Below are positions 25,168 through 33,362 of a DNA stretch of 64,000 nucleotides, piece after piece. Within the stretch, counting starts at the first letter, position 1. Each line of letters opens with the position of its first letter. The stretch is from contig JBBRNH010000016.1 of the NCBI GenBank assembly GCA_038230415.1, positions 11,156 to 75,155 of the forward strand, written 5' to 3'. Under the pieces are notes generated by a model. That model was not told where the DNA came from. It saw only the letters and a program-made list of their open reading frames with translations, and searched no databases. This DNA comes from JBBRNH01 sp038230415. GTDB lineage: Bacteria; Bacteroidota; Bacteroidia; Cytophagales; Spirosomataceae. A program made the translations under genes and the position numbers.

Positions 25168-25761
25168 TTACCGCAATGCCTGCCGAATCAAATCTTCGAC
25201 CGTCAGGCTCGAGCCGTTCTCCTGTTGCAGGATACCATCCACTGTTTTTTCGGCCATCGGACGCTGAAAACCCAGCGCAACCAATGCGGCTAAGGCTTCC
25301 TCGCGAACGGGATTGGCGGCATTGGCGCGGTAGGTCGGCCCGTCGGGAATACCACCAAGTTTTTTCATTTTGTCTTTGAGTTCTAAGATGATACGCTGGG
25401 CGGTTTTGGCCCCCACGCCCTTGATGCGCTGCACGGCCCCAACGTTTTCCGACAAAATTGCCATCCGCAATTCGTTGGGCTGCATGGTCGAGAGGGCGGC
25501 TAAGGCCGTGTTTGGCCCTACGCCCGACACGCTGATGAGTTCCTGAAAGAGCGATTTTTCATCGGCAGCGGCAAACCCATACAACGATTGAGAGTCTTCG
25601 CGGAAGAGGTGATAAACCAGGAGTTTCACGCGGTCGCCACCGCCGGGCAGCGTGGTATAGGTCTGCAACGAAATTGACACCGAATACCCTACGCCATGCA
25701 CATCAATAACAGCCTGCGTGGGTTCTTTATAAGCTAAGGTTCCGTCTAAATACGCAATCAT
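25168..25761 (-). CDS. ruvA: Holliday junction branch migration protein RuvA
   Basis: A 197-residue protein of the usual RuvA length. The N-terminal OB fold starts MIAYLDGTLAYKEP; two helix-hairpin-helix motifs follow (LISVSGVGPNTALAAL and RIKGVGAKTAQRIILELK), and a small C-terminal domain III contacts RuvB. RuvA tetramers bind Holliday junctions and load the RuvB motor. ruvB is not in the window. It diverges from the DUF58 gene. Confidence 0.95.
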   Translation of the reverse strand: MIAYLDGTLAYKEPTQAVIDVHGVGYSVSISLQTYTTLPGGGDRVKLLVYHLFREDSQSLYGFAAADEKSLFQELISVSGVGPNTALAALSTMQPNELRMAILSENVGAVQRIKGVGAKTAQRIILELKDKMKKLGGIPDGPTYRANAANPVREEALAALVALGFQRPMAEKTVDGILQQENGSSLTVEDLIRQALR

Positions 25762-25847
25762 CTGGGGTTGTTTTGGCGTTTACTGAGCGATTAACCAGTA
25801 AAAATAGCCTATTTTGGCGGTATTTCCGGCCCCAGCCCCTCGCCACG

Positions 25848-26708
25848 ATGGACGAATTTCTTTCCCGGCTCCGCAAGTACGAAATCCGCATCCGCAAGGC
25901 GGTCAACTCGCAGATGCGGGGTAGTTTTCGGTCCATTTTTAAAGGCACCGGTCTCGAATTTACCGACCTCCGCACCTATCAATACGGCGACGATGTGCGG
26001 GCCATTGACTGGAACGTGTCCTCAAAAGGTCACGGCACGTTCGTGAAAGTGTTTCAGGAGGAAAAAGATCAAACCGTTTTTTTTGTCATTGACGTGAGCG
26101 CGTCGCAGCAGGTGGGGCCGCAGCAACGCAGCAAATTAGACGCAACCAAAGAGATAGCGGGCGTGCTGGCAATGTCGGCGGTGCATGAGGCCAGCAATGT
26201 GGGGATGTACTGTTTTTCGGATCAGAAAGAGTCGTATATCCGGCCATCAAACGGCATGAAAACGGGTTACTCGCTGATTATGAGCCTGTTTAAGTTGCAG
26301 CCCGTGTCCACTAAAACCGCTATTACCGACGCGTTGCTGTTCACGCTCAACATTCTGAAACGGCGGAGCGTGGTGATTCTGCTCTCCGATTTTTTAGATA
26401 CCGGCTACGAACAGTCGCTGAAAGCCCTTGCCCGTAAGCACGACTTAGTGGTGCTGCACCTGTTCGATGCCCGCGAAATTAGCCCGCCCCGGCTTGGTAT
26501 TGTGCCGGTGTTTGACCCCGAAACGGGCCGGTCGGTGTGGGTCAACACGTCGTCGGCCCGGTTCCGCCAGCAATTACAAAACCGATTTACCCAAAACCGC
26601 GACCGCCTTCAGCAACTCTGCAAACAATACAACGCCAACTATTTAGCCCTAAACGCACAGGAAGATTTCGTGCCGAAATTGGTAGAGTTGTTTCGGGTGC
26701 GGAAGTAG
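25848..26708 (+). CDS. DUF58 domain protein (vWA-like)
   Basis: A 286-residue protein. The DUF58 signature FTDLRTYQYGDDVRAIDWNVSSK lies near residue 40, followed by a von Willebrand A-like fold with VIDVSAS as the MIDAS start. Such proteins are usually partners of MoxR AAA ATPases in Bacteroidota (BatA/BatD-type operons), but no moxR gene is here. ATG 25848 starts at the conserved region; an upstream frame overlaps the ruvA promoter region. Confidence 0.87.
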   Translation: MDEFLSRLRKYEIRIRKAVNSQMRGSFRSIFKGTGLEFTDLRTYQYGDDVRAIDWNVSSKGHGTFVKVFQEEKDQTVFFVIDVSASQQVGPQQRSKLDATKEIAGVLAMSAVHEASNVGMYCFSDQKESYIRPSNGMKTGYSLIMSLFKLQPVSTKTAITDALLFTLNILKRRSVVILLSDFLDTGYEQSLKALARKHDLVVLHLFDAREISPPRLGIVPVFDPETGRSVWVNTSSARFRQQLQNRFTQNRDRLQQLCKQYNANYLALNAQEDFVPKLVELFRVRK

Positions 26709-26810
26709 CGCATGAAAGGACGAAAGAGAAAAGAGAAAAGCACAGATAAACAGTTATTTACACTTTTTTCCTGCGTCCTTTTTTTGTCTTTATTGTCCTT
26801 TATTTGTTTT

Positions 26811-26851
26811 TACGAAAAACTTCGTAGTTATTTGCTACGAAACAATTCGTA
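26811..26851 (+). promoter_or_regulatory. Twin BlaI-type operators
   Basis: Two perfect inverted repeats, TACGAA-AAAC-TTCGTA (26811-26826) and TACGAA-ACAA-TTCGTA (26836-26851), are spaced 25 bp start to start, with the second ending 4 bp before the regulator ATG. The spacing and position fit autorepression by a BlaI/MecI dimer of dimers. Confidence 0.85.
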
Positions 26852-26855
26852 AACG

Positions 26856-27218
26856 ATGAAACCAACCGATTCTGAACTCGAAATCCTGCACGTACTCTGG
26901 GCAAACGGCCCCGCCACCGTTCGGCAGGTGAACGACAACCTGGGCCAGTTCCGCGAGATTGGCTATACAACCACGCTCAAATTCATGCAGTTGATGCACG
27001 AAAAAGGGCTGCTCACCCGCGACGAAACCGCCCGCTCGCACACCTACACGGCGGCTGTGAATCAGGCCGATACGCAGCAAACCCTCCTCGACCGCTTTGT
27101 TGAAACCGCCTTCAAAGGCTCGGCCTCCACATTGGTGATGCAGGCGTTAGGCAACCACAAAGCTACCCCCGACGAATTAGCCGAAATCCGTGAACTCTTA
27201 GACAAACTAACCAAATGA
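26856..27218 (+). CDS. BlaI/MecI/CopY family repressor
   Basis: A 120-residue winged-helix repressor. It begins with the conserved MKPTDSELEILHVLWANGPATV and includes the GYTTTLKFMQLMHEKGLL recognition helix and wing, then a C-terminal dimerisation region. Two palindromic operators sit immediately upstream. Its stop overlaps the start of the M56 peptidase gene by 4 bp. In characterised pairs, the membrane M56 protein triggers BlaI cleavage and derepression; the inducing signal here is unknown. Confidence 0.93.
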   Translation: MKPTDSELEILHVLWANGPATVRQVNDNLGQFREIGYTTTLKFMQLMHEKGLLTRDETARSHTYTAAVNQADTQQTLLDRFVETAFKGSASTLVMQALGNHKATPDELAEIRELLDKLTK

Positions 27219-29422
27219 ACCTGTTTTCGCTTCTCTCCGAGCCGCTGTTGGTGGCTCTCGGCTGGACGTTGCTCCACGCCCTCTGGCAAGGTTTCGCCCT
27301 CGTGCTGCCTGCCGCCCTGCTCCTGTATGTGCTGCGCCACCGGGCGAGTTTGCTGCGGTATCGGGTGGCGGTGCTGACGTTGTTGTGCCAGGTTGTTGCC
27401 TCAGTGGTGACGTTTGCTTTGTATTACCGACCCGTGCAGTCACTGGCCCAACTGGCTCCGGCAACACCGCCAACAAATCCGGTTCGGCGGGTATGGCTCA
27501 CGGCCTTGGCCGAAACGCCGGAATCGTGGCAGCAAACGGTGCAGCACTGGCTCAACGCGCACTTAACTGAGGTGGTGTTGCTCTGGTTAGTGGGCGTGGC
27601 CGTGTTTGGCGTTCGGCTGGTGGGCGGCTGGCTGTATGTGCAACGGCTGAAAACGTCGGCTACTAAACCCGCTAATGCCGCTCTCACCCAAACCCTGCAC
27701 CGGCTGGCCGGGCAACTGAGCCTTAACCCGGCGGTGCAACTTGGCGAATCGGCGCGGGTGGCGGTGCCGGTGGTGGTGGGCATCCTGAAACCCGTTGTGC
27801 TGCTGCCCATTGGCTTAGTGGCGGGCCTGAGTATGGCCGAAGTCGAAGCGATTCTGGCCCACGAGCTGGCCCATGTTAAACGTAATGACTTCGTTATCAA
27901 CCTCTTGCAGTCGGTTATCGAAGTGTTGTATTTTTTCCATCCTGCCCTGTGGTGGCTCTCGGCGCGGGTACGCGAAGAGCGCGAAAATTGCTGCGACGAT
28001 CTGGCTCTGACCCTCTGTGCCGATGGCCGGACACTGGCCCGCGCATTGGCGCACGTCGAAGAATTTCGGCTGGCGCGGCTGACCCCGACCCCCGCGTTAG
28101 CGATGGCGTTCTCGTCGCCCAAAAAACAGTTGTTGCACCGGGTTCGGCGGGTGCTGGGCGTATCGGTGCGGCCCGCCGTATCGAACGGGAGCTTAGCCGG
28201 GCTAACGCTGGCAACGTTACTGGTGCTGGCAATGTCGGCCTTTGCCGTGGCGCAGGAGCAGAAATCAAAACAACCCAAACCGAAGGCAAAAGTCACCCGG
28301 CCCGTTGCCATGCGCCGGTTTTCGGTGAGTGCCGATACCGAATTTGGCACATCGAACGACCGAAAACTGAGTTATGTGGTCTGGCACGGCCAACGCTTAC
28401 CGGCAAAATCGGTAGCGCGGCTGCAACGCGAACTCGATGGCGCACTGTCGGGCAAGATTAACCTCGATACCGTGCCGCAACCTGACCGGGATATTTTGCT
28501 GACGGTTATCGAAAAAACTAATTCGTTTGACAGTGGTATGGATGGCCTGGCAAGCGGATTAGCCCACATAGATTACAACAATATTGTGGCTGACGCGATG
28601 GCTTCGGTCAAAAACATTGACCTCGAAAAGATTTCTGCCGACGCGCTGGCTTCGGTGAATATTGATGAGATATTGGCCGATGTACATACTGCGATTGACA
28701 CCAACATTGTGGTGAATGGCGTAGTGAACGCCAATAGCGACCAGATTTTTTTCAACGACCGGGGTGTTGGAAAAGCCGGGAACCGCGATGTGGTGATGCG
28801 GGTTCATAGTCGCCAACTCGACAGCCTGAACCGCCTGATGGCCCTCCAACAGCGGCAGGCCGACGCGCTACGGCTGCAAGTGGAAGGGTTGCGGTTTCAG
28901 ACCGAACAGTTAGAACGGCAACAGGAACTCCTGAACTGGAAGAAAAACAAACTCAGCGATGCCCGCCAGAATCTCCTCGACAAGCAGCGCGAGTTGATGA
29001 ACAACGAGAACAAAAAGCTGACCGAAGCCGACGTTGAAAAGCAGGTAGCCGAGTTGGAGCAGAAAATTGTGGCCCAGGAAAAAGCCATTACCGACCTCAA
29101 CCAAAACCTCGAAGCCCAGAACGCCAAACTCCGCGAAGCCCGGCAACCGTTGGAGAAATTGGAAGCTGAAATGGAGAAAATTGACGGGCAAACCAACCGC
29201 CTGTCTGACGAGATGAGTCGGCACGGCGACATGATGGGTCGGTACAACGATGCAATGGGCCGGTATAACGACGCGAGAGGTCGGCTGAATGGACTGGTCA
29301 TGCCGCCGATGCCGCCGATGCCCCGGATGCGGCCTGCCCGCCCGCCTAAACCCGCCCCGGCCCCCCGACCTGCTATTGCGCCAAACCCGGCAATAGCCCC
29401 AAAAGCCCCGGTAAAGCCCTGA
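27215..29422 (+). CDS. M56 (BlaR1-like) membrane metallopeptidase with coiled-coil and proline-rich tail
   Basis: A 735-residue protein. About four membrane helices frame the zinc peptidase site, HELAH at residue 216, with the downstream Glu in REERENCCDD. A further membrane helix lies near residue 335. There is no penicillin-binding sensor domain. Instead the periplasmic part has an Asp/Ile-rich region, a ~120-residue coiled coil (QVEGLRFQTEQLERQQELL onwards) and a Pro/Met/Ala-rich end (MPPMPPMPRMRPARPPKP). It probably senses something other than beta-lactams. It is coupled to the BlaI-type gene by a 4-bp overlap. Confidence 0.88.
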   Translation: MNLFSLLSEPLLVALGWTLLHALWQGFALVLPAALLLYVLRHRASLLRYRVAVLTLLCQVVASVVTFALYYRPVQSLAQLAPATPPTNPVRRVWLTALAETPESWQQTVQHWLNAHLTEVVLLWLVGVAVFGVRLVGGWLYVQRLKTSATKPANAALTQTLHRLAGQLSLNPAVQLGESARVAVPVVVGILKPVVLLPIGLVAGLSMAEVEAILAHELAHVKRNDFVINLLQSVIEVLYFFHPALWWLSARVREERENCCDDLALTLCADGRTLARALAHVEEFRLARLTPTPALAMAFSSPKKQLLHRVRRVLGVSVRPAVSNGSLAGLTLATLLVLAMSAFAVAQEQKSKQPKPKAKVTRPVAMRRFSVSADTEFGTSNDRKLSYVVWHGQRLPAKSVARLQRELDGALSGKINLDTVPQPDRDILLTVIEKTNSFDSGMDGLASGLAHIDYNNIVADAMASVKNIDLEKISADALASVNIDEILADVHTAIDTNIVVNGVVNANSDQIFFNDRGVGKAGNRDVVMRVHSRQLDSLNRLMALQQRQADALRLQVEGLRFQTEQLERQQELLNWKKNKLSDARQNLLDKQRELMNNENKKLTEADVEKQVAELEQKIVAQEKAITDLNQNLEAQNAKLREARQPLEKLEAEMEKIDGQTNRLSDEMSRHGDMMGRYNDAMGRYNDARGRLNGLVMPPMPPMPRMRPARPPKPAPAPRPAIAPNPAIAPKAPVKP

Positions 29423-29451
29423 TTTACGAGTGGTTAGTCGTGAATTGTAAC

Positions 29452-29556
29452 GTAGTGCCGACAATCCTGTCGGCAAGCCGCAGGCTGATACGCGCAAAAA
29501 TGAGTGGCATTCGGCGTATTGGCCTGTCGGCCCACCGGCAGGATTGCCGGTGCTAC
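29452..29556. repeat. Inverted repeat with GTAGTGCCGACAATCCTG arms
   Basis: An 18-base arm at 29452-29469 is mirrored with three mismatches at 29539-29556 (CAGGATTGCCGGTGCTAC). Each arm also carries its own small hairpin (GCCGACAATCCTGTCGGC). It looks like a pair of REP-type intergenic elements. Confidence 0.6.
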
Positions 29557-29566
29557 ACAATACTCA

Positions 29567-29605
29567 AATCCTTGCTCTGTGTCTTCACAGAGCAGGGATT
29601 TTTTT
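29567..29605 (+). terminator. Terminator after the M56 gene
   Basis: AATCCTTGCTCTGTG, loop TCTT, CACAGAGCAGGGATT with one G-U pair, followed by a run of T. Confidence 0.85.
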
Positions 29606-29681
29606 ATGCCCCAGGCAACCCTCGCCGGTAATTCGGTATTTCTATCAACAGCCGGTCTTCCATCACAACCAGAACGAGACG

Positions 29682-30236
29682 ATGCTTCACCAATTGATTG
29701 AACAATGCCAGCGCGGGAATGCCTTTGCCCAACGGCGGTTGTATGATCAATACGCCAATCGGTTGTATCGGGTGAGTCTGCGGTATGTGCCGCACGAACC
29801 CGATGCCGAAGAGGTGCTGATGAATGCGTTTCTGAAAATCTTCCGCAACCTGCCCGATTTCGTTTACCGCGACGACAACGGCCTGGAAGCCTGGCTCCGC
29901 CGAATTGTGGTGAACGAAGCCCTGCTGCACCTGCGGGCCAACCGGACGCTGCCTATTTTTCGGGACGACGACGCGCCGGAGCCATTGGATACCAATGAGT
30001 TACCGGATGGCGGGCTGGAAGCCGAACAACTTTATGACCTCATCCGGGAGTTGCCGCCCGGCTACCGAACCGTGTTTAATCTGTATGCCATTGAAGGCTA
30101 CACGCACCGCAAAATTGCCGGGCAACTGCATATTTCGGAAAACACATCAAAGTCGCAACTGAGCAAGGCGCGGGCATTATTACAAAAGTGGCTAACAACA
30201 CACGGCTATGAACGAACAACACGGCAATCGTCTTGA
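29682..30236 (+). CDS. ECF-type RNA polymerase sigma factor
   Basis: A 184-residue sigma-70 family protein. Region 2 is LYDQYANRLYRVSLRYVPHEPDAEEVLMNAF-like (start near residue 20), and region 4 has ELPPGYRTVFNLYAIEGYTH followed by the helix-turn-helix HISENTSKSQLSKAR. It recruits polymerase to a specific regulon. ATG 29682 excludes a longer frame through a terminator. The next gene starts 29 bp before its stop and encodes a one-helix membrane protein that probably restrains it. Confidence 0.93.
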   Translation: MLHQLIEQCQRGNAFAQRRLYDQYANRLYRVSLRYVPHEPDAEEVLMNAFLKIFRNLPDFVYRDDNGLEAWLRRIVVNEALLHLRANRTLPIFRDDDAPEPLDTNELPDGGLEAEQLYDLIRELPPGYRTVFNLYAIEGYTHRKIAGQLHISENTSKSQLSKARALLQKWLTTHGYERTTRQSS

Positions 30237-31026
30237 CCAACAAATCCGGCAGGCTCTCGACACGCTGCCCGATGCACCCCCGCCCGGCTCGGCCTTCGAT
30301 TCGGCCAAACTCTGGGAACGGCTACGCCCTGAACTTCCGGCTCAGTCCGTGGCGGCTCAGTCCGTGGCGGCTCAGTCCATCGCGCTTCAATCTGTTGAAA
30401 AACAGCTTGTTGCTAATAAAAAGCGGCCTGCTGTCGGCTGGTGGCTGGCGGCTGCTTCGCTTGCGGGCTTGCTGATGGGCGGGCTTTGGTGGTCGGGGCA
30501 AATATCACTCAAACGGGATGTAGTGATTGGGAAATCACCAGAGAAAACAGGGGCAAGAACGGGCTTATCGGCGCAACCAAATCTGTCAGTAAACCAACCG
30601 AACGTAGTCGTCCCGCCGACTGAAATACGATTAATAACGGCCCTCCCGGAAAAGCAGCATTACCAAAAACGTCAGGGTGAAGTCGAACCGATTTTGGCCG
30701 AAAAATTTGACGAACTGGCTGATGATCAGTCTCTAACTACCAATAGCGGACCGGGGATTTCGGCACCCGAAACGCCACCTCTGCTTCTAACCGAGCCAGA
30801 CGCAGTATCGGTTGTTGCGGTGCAGAAACCAGCCATTACCAACGCGCCGAAACGACGGTTTCGGGTAGTTCACGCCAATGAATTAGCCGCCGAAGAAGAA
30901 TCGAATGTAGTCCGGTATCGTGCCAACCATTTCGTAAAGTTAGGCACCGGAAACGCGGCTTCGGCTGGTTCGGGCGGAGAGTCCCCGGCGTTACTGATAC
31001 CATTAAACCGCAAATCAATCCAATAA
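30208..31026 (+). CDS. Single-pass membrane protein, probable anti-sigma factor
   Basis: A 272-residue protein. An N-terminal cytoplasmic part of ~75 residues (LDQQIRQALDTLPDAPPPGSAFD) resembles Bacteroidota anti-sigma N-termini. One membrane helix follows (VGWWLAAASLAGLLMGGLWW), then a low-complexity periplasmic region. The cytoplasmic part has a short repeat, AQSVAAQSVAAQS, encoded by tandem 15-bp units. The 29-bp overlap with the sigma gene supports a regulatory pair. No zinc-binding ZAS motif is seen. Confidence 0.7.
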   Translation: MNEQHGNRLDQQIRQALDTLPDAPPPGSAFDSAKLWERLRPELPAQSVAAQSVAAQSIALQSVEKQLVANKKRPAVGWWLAAASLAGLLMGGLWWSGQISLKRDVVIGKSPEKTGARTGLSAQPNLSVNQPNVVVPPTEIRLITALPEKQHYQKRQGEVEPILAEKFDELADDQSLTTNSGPGISAPETPPLLLTEPDAVSVVAVQKPAITNAPKRRFRVVHANELAAEEESNVVRYRANHFVKLGTGNAASAGSGGESPALLIPLNRKSIQ

Positions 31027-31028
31027 CC

Positions 31029-32114
31029 ATGCGAACATATCAATTTGCTTTGCTCCTGTTGAGCATGGCCGGGGCCGCCATGGCCCAACAGGAATCACAC
31101 TTAGCCGGGCCAGACAAACGGGGCCGCTTCAACGGATTGAGCCACATCGAGGTGGATTTAGGTCAGAAAAACGCGCTGGTAGTCGGTTTTGCTACGTTTG
31201 GGCAGGTCACGGCCCGGCAGAATATTGACTCGGTATTACGCCTGTTAGTGGCTGATTATCAGAAGATTGCTGATACCACACAGGGCCAAACCAGAGCAAC
31301 TCACGCGCTGTATCGGCTTGGCCCGTTTAACCGCACGGTTGATCTGCGATACACGCCACAAACCACCGCTACGTTCCGGTTTTCTGACGGACAACCCGAC
31401 CCGGTGCTGGTAAAAACCCGGCAAGACACGTTGCAAATCGTCTGGTCGTCGGCCCTGATGCCGTTGGCCTACTACGATTTCAGCGTCTATCTGTTGGTCA
31501 ATAATCTGAGCGATGTTAACCGGATTTTGCAGGAAAGAGGAGTGAACGGGAAATTACAGGAGGCTCTGAAATCGGTGCGGCAATACAAACATCATGACTT
31601 AACCAGCCCGAAAATGGCGTTTGATTTGCGCTACAAACGCGAGGGCGAATCCATCCAGACGCAGTTTATCAACCCCGGTTTAGCCAAAAACCCTTACATC
31701 AGTTTTCAGCCCAGCGTTGGTGTCGGCCTTGTCCGAACGCGGTGGGTTCCGTCGCTGAATATAGACGTGCAGTATGTTACAAGCCGGGCAAAAGCAATTG
31801 GCTATTCAGTGGGTTATCTGGCTCTGTTTCATTCGGATGAAGCAAATAAGACCATCCAACGAAGCGATTTTTTGACTGCGGGCGTGGCGTTTTACCGGAA
31901 CGAGTCTCACCAGCGCGGCCCGGCTTTCAACAATCTGCGAACGAGCTTTTCGGTCGGGATGCTCGTTAAAGGCAGCAATTATTTCGCCAAAGGCACAATC
32001 CGGCTCAGTGGGACGCTCTACCAGAAAGGATTCATCAAGATTCAGCCCGAACTCTATTTCAACGGTGCGTTTAAAGACCTGCATCCGGGCGTTCGGATTG
32101 GGTTTGGGTTGTGA
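31029..32114 (+). CDS. Secreted outer-membrane beta-barrel-like protein
   Basis: A 361-residue protein with a signal peptide (YQFALLLLSMAGAAMAQQ). The C-terminal ~170 residues alternate in the manner of beta-strands and end in aromatic/Gly-rich strands (LHPGVRIGFGL), suggesting an outer-membrane barrel. No family is recognised. It starts 2 bp after the anti-sigma-like gene, so it completes a sigma, anti-sigma and envelope protein operon. Its 3' end overlaps the convergent WYL gene by 44 bp. Confidence 0.65.
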   Translation: MRTYQFALLLLSMAGAAMAQQESHLAGPDKRGRFNGLSHIEVDLGQKNALVVGFATFGQVTARQNIDSVLRLLVADYQKIADTTQGQTRATHALYRLGPFNRTVDLRYTPQTTATFRFSDGQPDPVLVKTRQDTLQIVWSSALMPLAYYDFSVYLLVNNLSDVNRILQERGVNGKLQEALKSVRQYKHHDLTSPKMAFDLRYKREGESIQTQFINPGLAKNPYISFQPSVGVGLVRTRWVPSLNIDVQYVTSRAKAIGYSVGYLALFHSDEANKTIQRSDFLTAGVAFYRNESHQRGPAFNNLRTSFSVGMLVKGSNYFAKGTIRLSGTLYQKGFIKIQPELYFNGAFKDLHPGVRIGFGL

Positions 32115-33144
32115 AACCAGAATCATTCCCATCATATTTTCGCCCCGCCTGCGCCAGCCGTGCCTGAATTCGTCTCCGCAACCAGGCCGGGGCCAGCACG
32201 GTCATGCCCTCACCGAAGCCGAGAATTTCGCGTTCCAGCTCGAAGTTTAATTGCACCGATAGCTCAAATACGCAGCCATCGTCGCGCCGTTCGGTGAGTT
32301 TTTGGGAGGGGTGCAGGGGCTTGGTTTCTACATACGGCGCGTGTTCGGGCGAGACCAGAATCTGCACCGTTCTCACCCGCATCGTCGGCGAGACGCTAAC
32401 GCCAATTGCATCGCGGTAAAACGTAGCCGGGGTCAGGTCGTCGGGGGCGGGCCGGTAAGTGGCTTCGGGCGGGGCCGCGCCGATGCCTCGGATTCGGTCG
32501 AGGGCCAGATTCACGATTTGCTCCTCATCCTGGCGTTGCCCCACCACAAACCACCGATTGCGAAACTCCTTGAGCCACCAGCCATGAAACATAAACTGGC
32601 GGGATTCTTTGGCCCGAAACGACTGATAATCAAGCAAAATTGGTTGGCGGGCGGTCACGGCGCGATACAGCGGGTCGAGCCAGTCCAACCCGCGCAGGTG
32701 GTCGTTTCGTTCAAAATCAATGACCGATGGCTGTTGGGTGGTTTTGGTGCGGATGTGTTCTTCGAGCCGCTGCACCACGCCCGTTAGCTGATCGAAATGC
32801 GAAAACCCCCGGAACTGTTTCAGCATCTCAACGGCTTCGTTCATGCGGTCTAAATCCTGGGCCGAGAGCGGAGTTTGGGTGATGCTGTAATCCGGGTCGT
32901 TGTACTGATAAAATTTCTTCTCGACCACCACAATCGGGGCGTTATAGCCGAGTTTATCGCTCCGCATCATCTGCAAATCAGCCTGAATTGTTCGGCGGCT
33001 GATGCCCGCGTCGCGGCCTTCGTAGTCGTATAAGGCTTCGGCTACGTGGTCAATCAGGTCGTCGAGCGTCCAGCGTCGGAATCGGTTTCGCAAACACGCA
33101 TCCAGTGTTTTGTAGCGAATCAGGGCGTTGCGGTTGGTTGGCAT
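32071..33144 (-). CDS. WYL-domain transcriptional regulator
   Basis: A 357-residue regulator. The N-terminal winged helix-turn-helix includes GISRRTIQADLQMMR. The WYL domain (residues ~150-240) includes WWLKEFRNRWFVVGQR, and a C-terminal WCX-type extension follows. WYL proteins bind nucleic-acid-like ligands, and many control defence or DNA-damage loci. Here it diverges from the Ro60 gene across a 218-bp gap that holds a long inverted repeat, so it is a candidate regulator of the Ro60/Y-RNA locus. Confidence 0.88.
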   Translation of the reverse strand: MPTNRNALIRYKTLDACLRNRFRRWTLDDLIDHVAEALYDYEGRDAGISRRTIQADLQMMRSDKLGYNAPIVVVEKKFYQYNDPDYSITQTPLSAQDLDRMNEAVEMLKQFRGFSHFDQLTGVVQRLEEHIRTKTTQQPSVIDFERNDHLRGLDWLDPLYRAVTARQPILLDYQSFRAKESRQFMFHGWWLKEFRNRWFVVGQRQDEEQIVNLALDRIRGIGAAPPEATYRPAPDDLTPATFYRDAIGVSVSPTMRVRTVQILVSPEHAPYVETKPLHPSQKLTERRDDGCVFELSVQLNFELEREILGFGEGMTVLAPAWLRRRIQARLAQAGRKYDGNDSGFTTQTQSERPDAGL

Positions 33145-33153
33145 TTTTGGGGA

Positions 33154-33263
33154 TTTACCACCCCCAACCCCCTCCTAAAACAGGAGGGGGCTTTTTCAAA
33201 GGCTTCGCCTTTGCTGTTTTTTTAGTCCCCTCCTGCCTTTAGGAGGGGGTTGGGGGTGGTAAA
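33154..33263. repeat. ~110-bp hairpin repeat with ACCACCCCCAACCCCCTCC arms (copy 1)
   Basis: TTTACCACCCCCAACCCCCT at the left end is mirrored by a G-rich complement at the right end. Inside is a second G-rich/C-rich pair and an AAAGGCTTCGCCTTTG hairpin. A closely similar element lies at 51726-51834. The terminal inverted repeats and non-coding interior make it MITE-like. Confidence 0.75.
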
Positions 33264-33311
33264 TTTTCTGATTTTTTTTCGCCTACGCAAATAGGCTGCG
33301 TACTGGCCCTA

Positions 33312-33319
33312 AATCTTTG
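33312..33319 (+). promoter_or_regulatory. Probable -7 box for the Ro60 gene
   Basis: AATCTTTG, seven of eight matches to TAnnTTTG, followed by C, 43 bp ahead of the Ro60 ATG. No firm -33 box was seen. Confidence 0.4.
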
Positions 33320-33362
33320 CATCGTCAATCAGGCAAATTAAAACCGACTGACACCCAAAGCC

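Noticed and set aside
27424..28350. A 308-codon minus-strand frame across the M56 gene
   Set aside because: The plus strand encodes HELAH and the other M56 features. The antisense product is Ser/Arg/Thr-rich and family-less.
27215..29422. A beta-lactam resistance (blaR1) sensor
   Set aside because: The penicillin-binding sensor domain is absent; only the M56 peptidase part matches.
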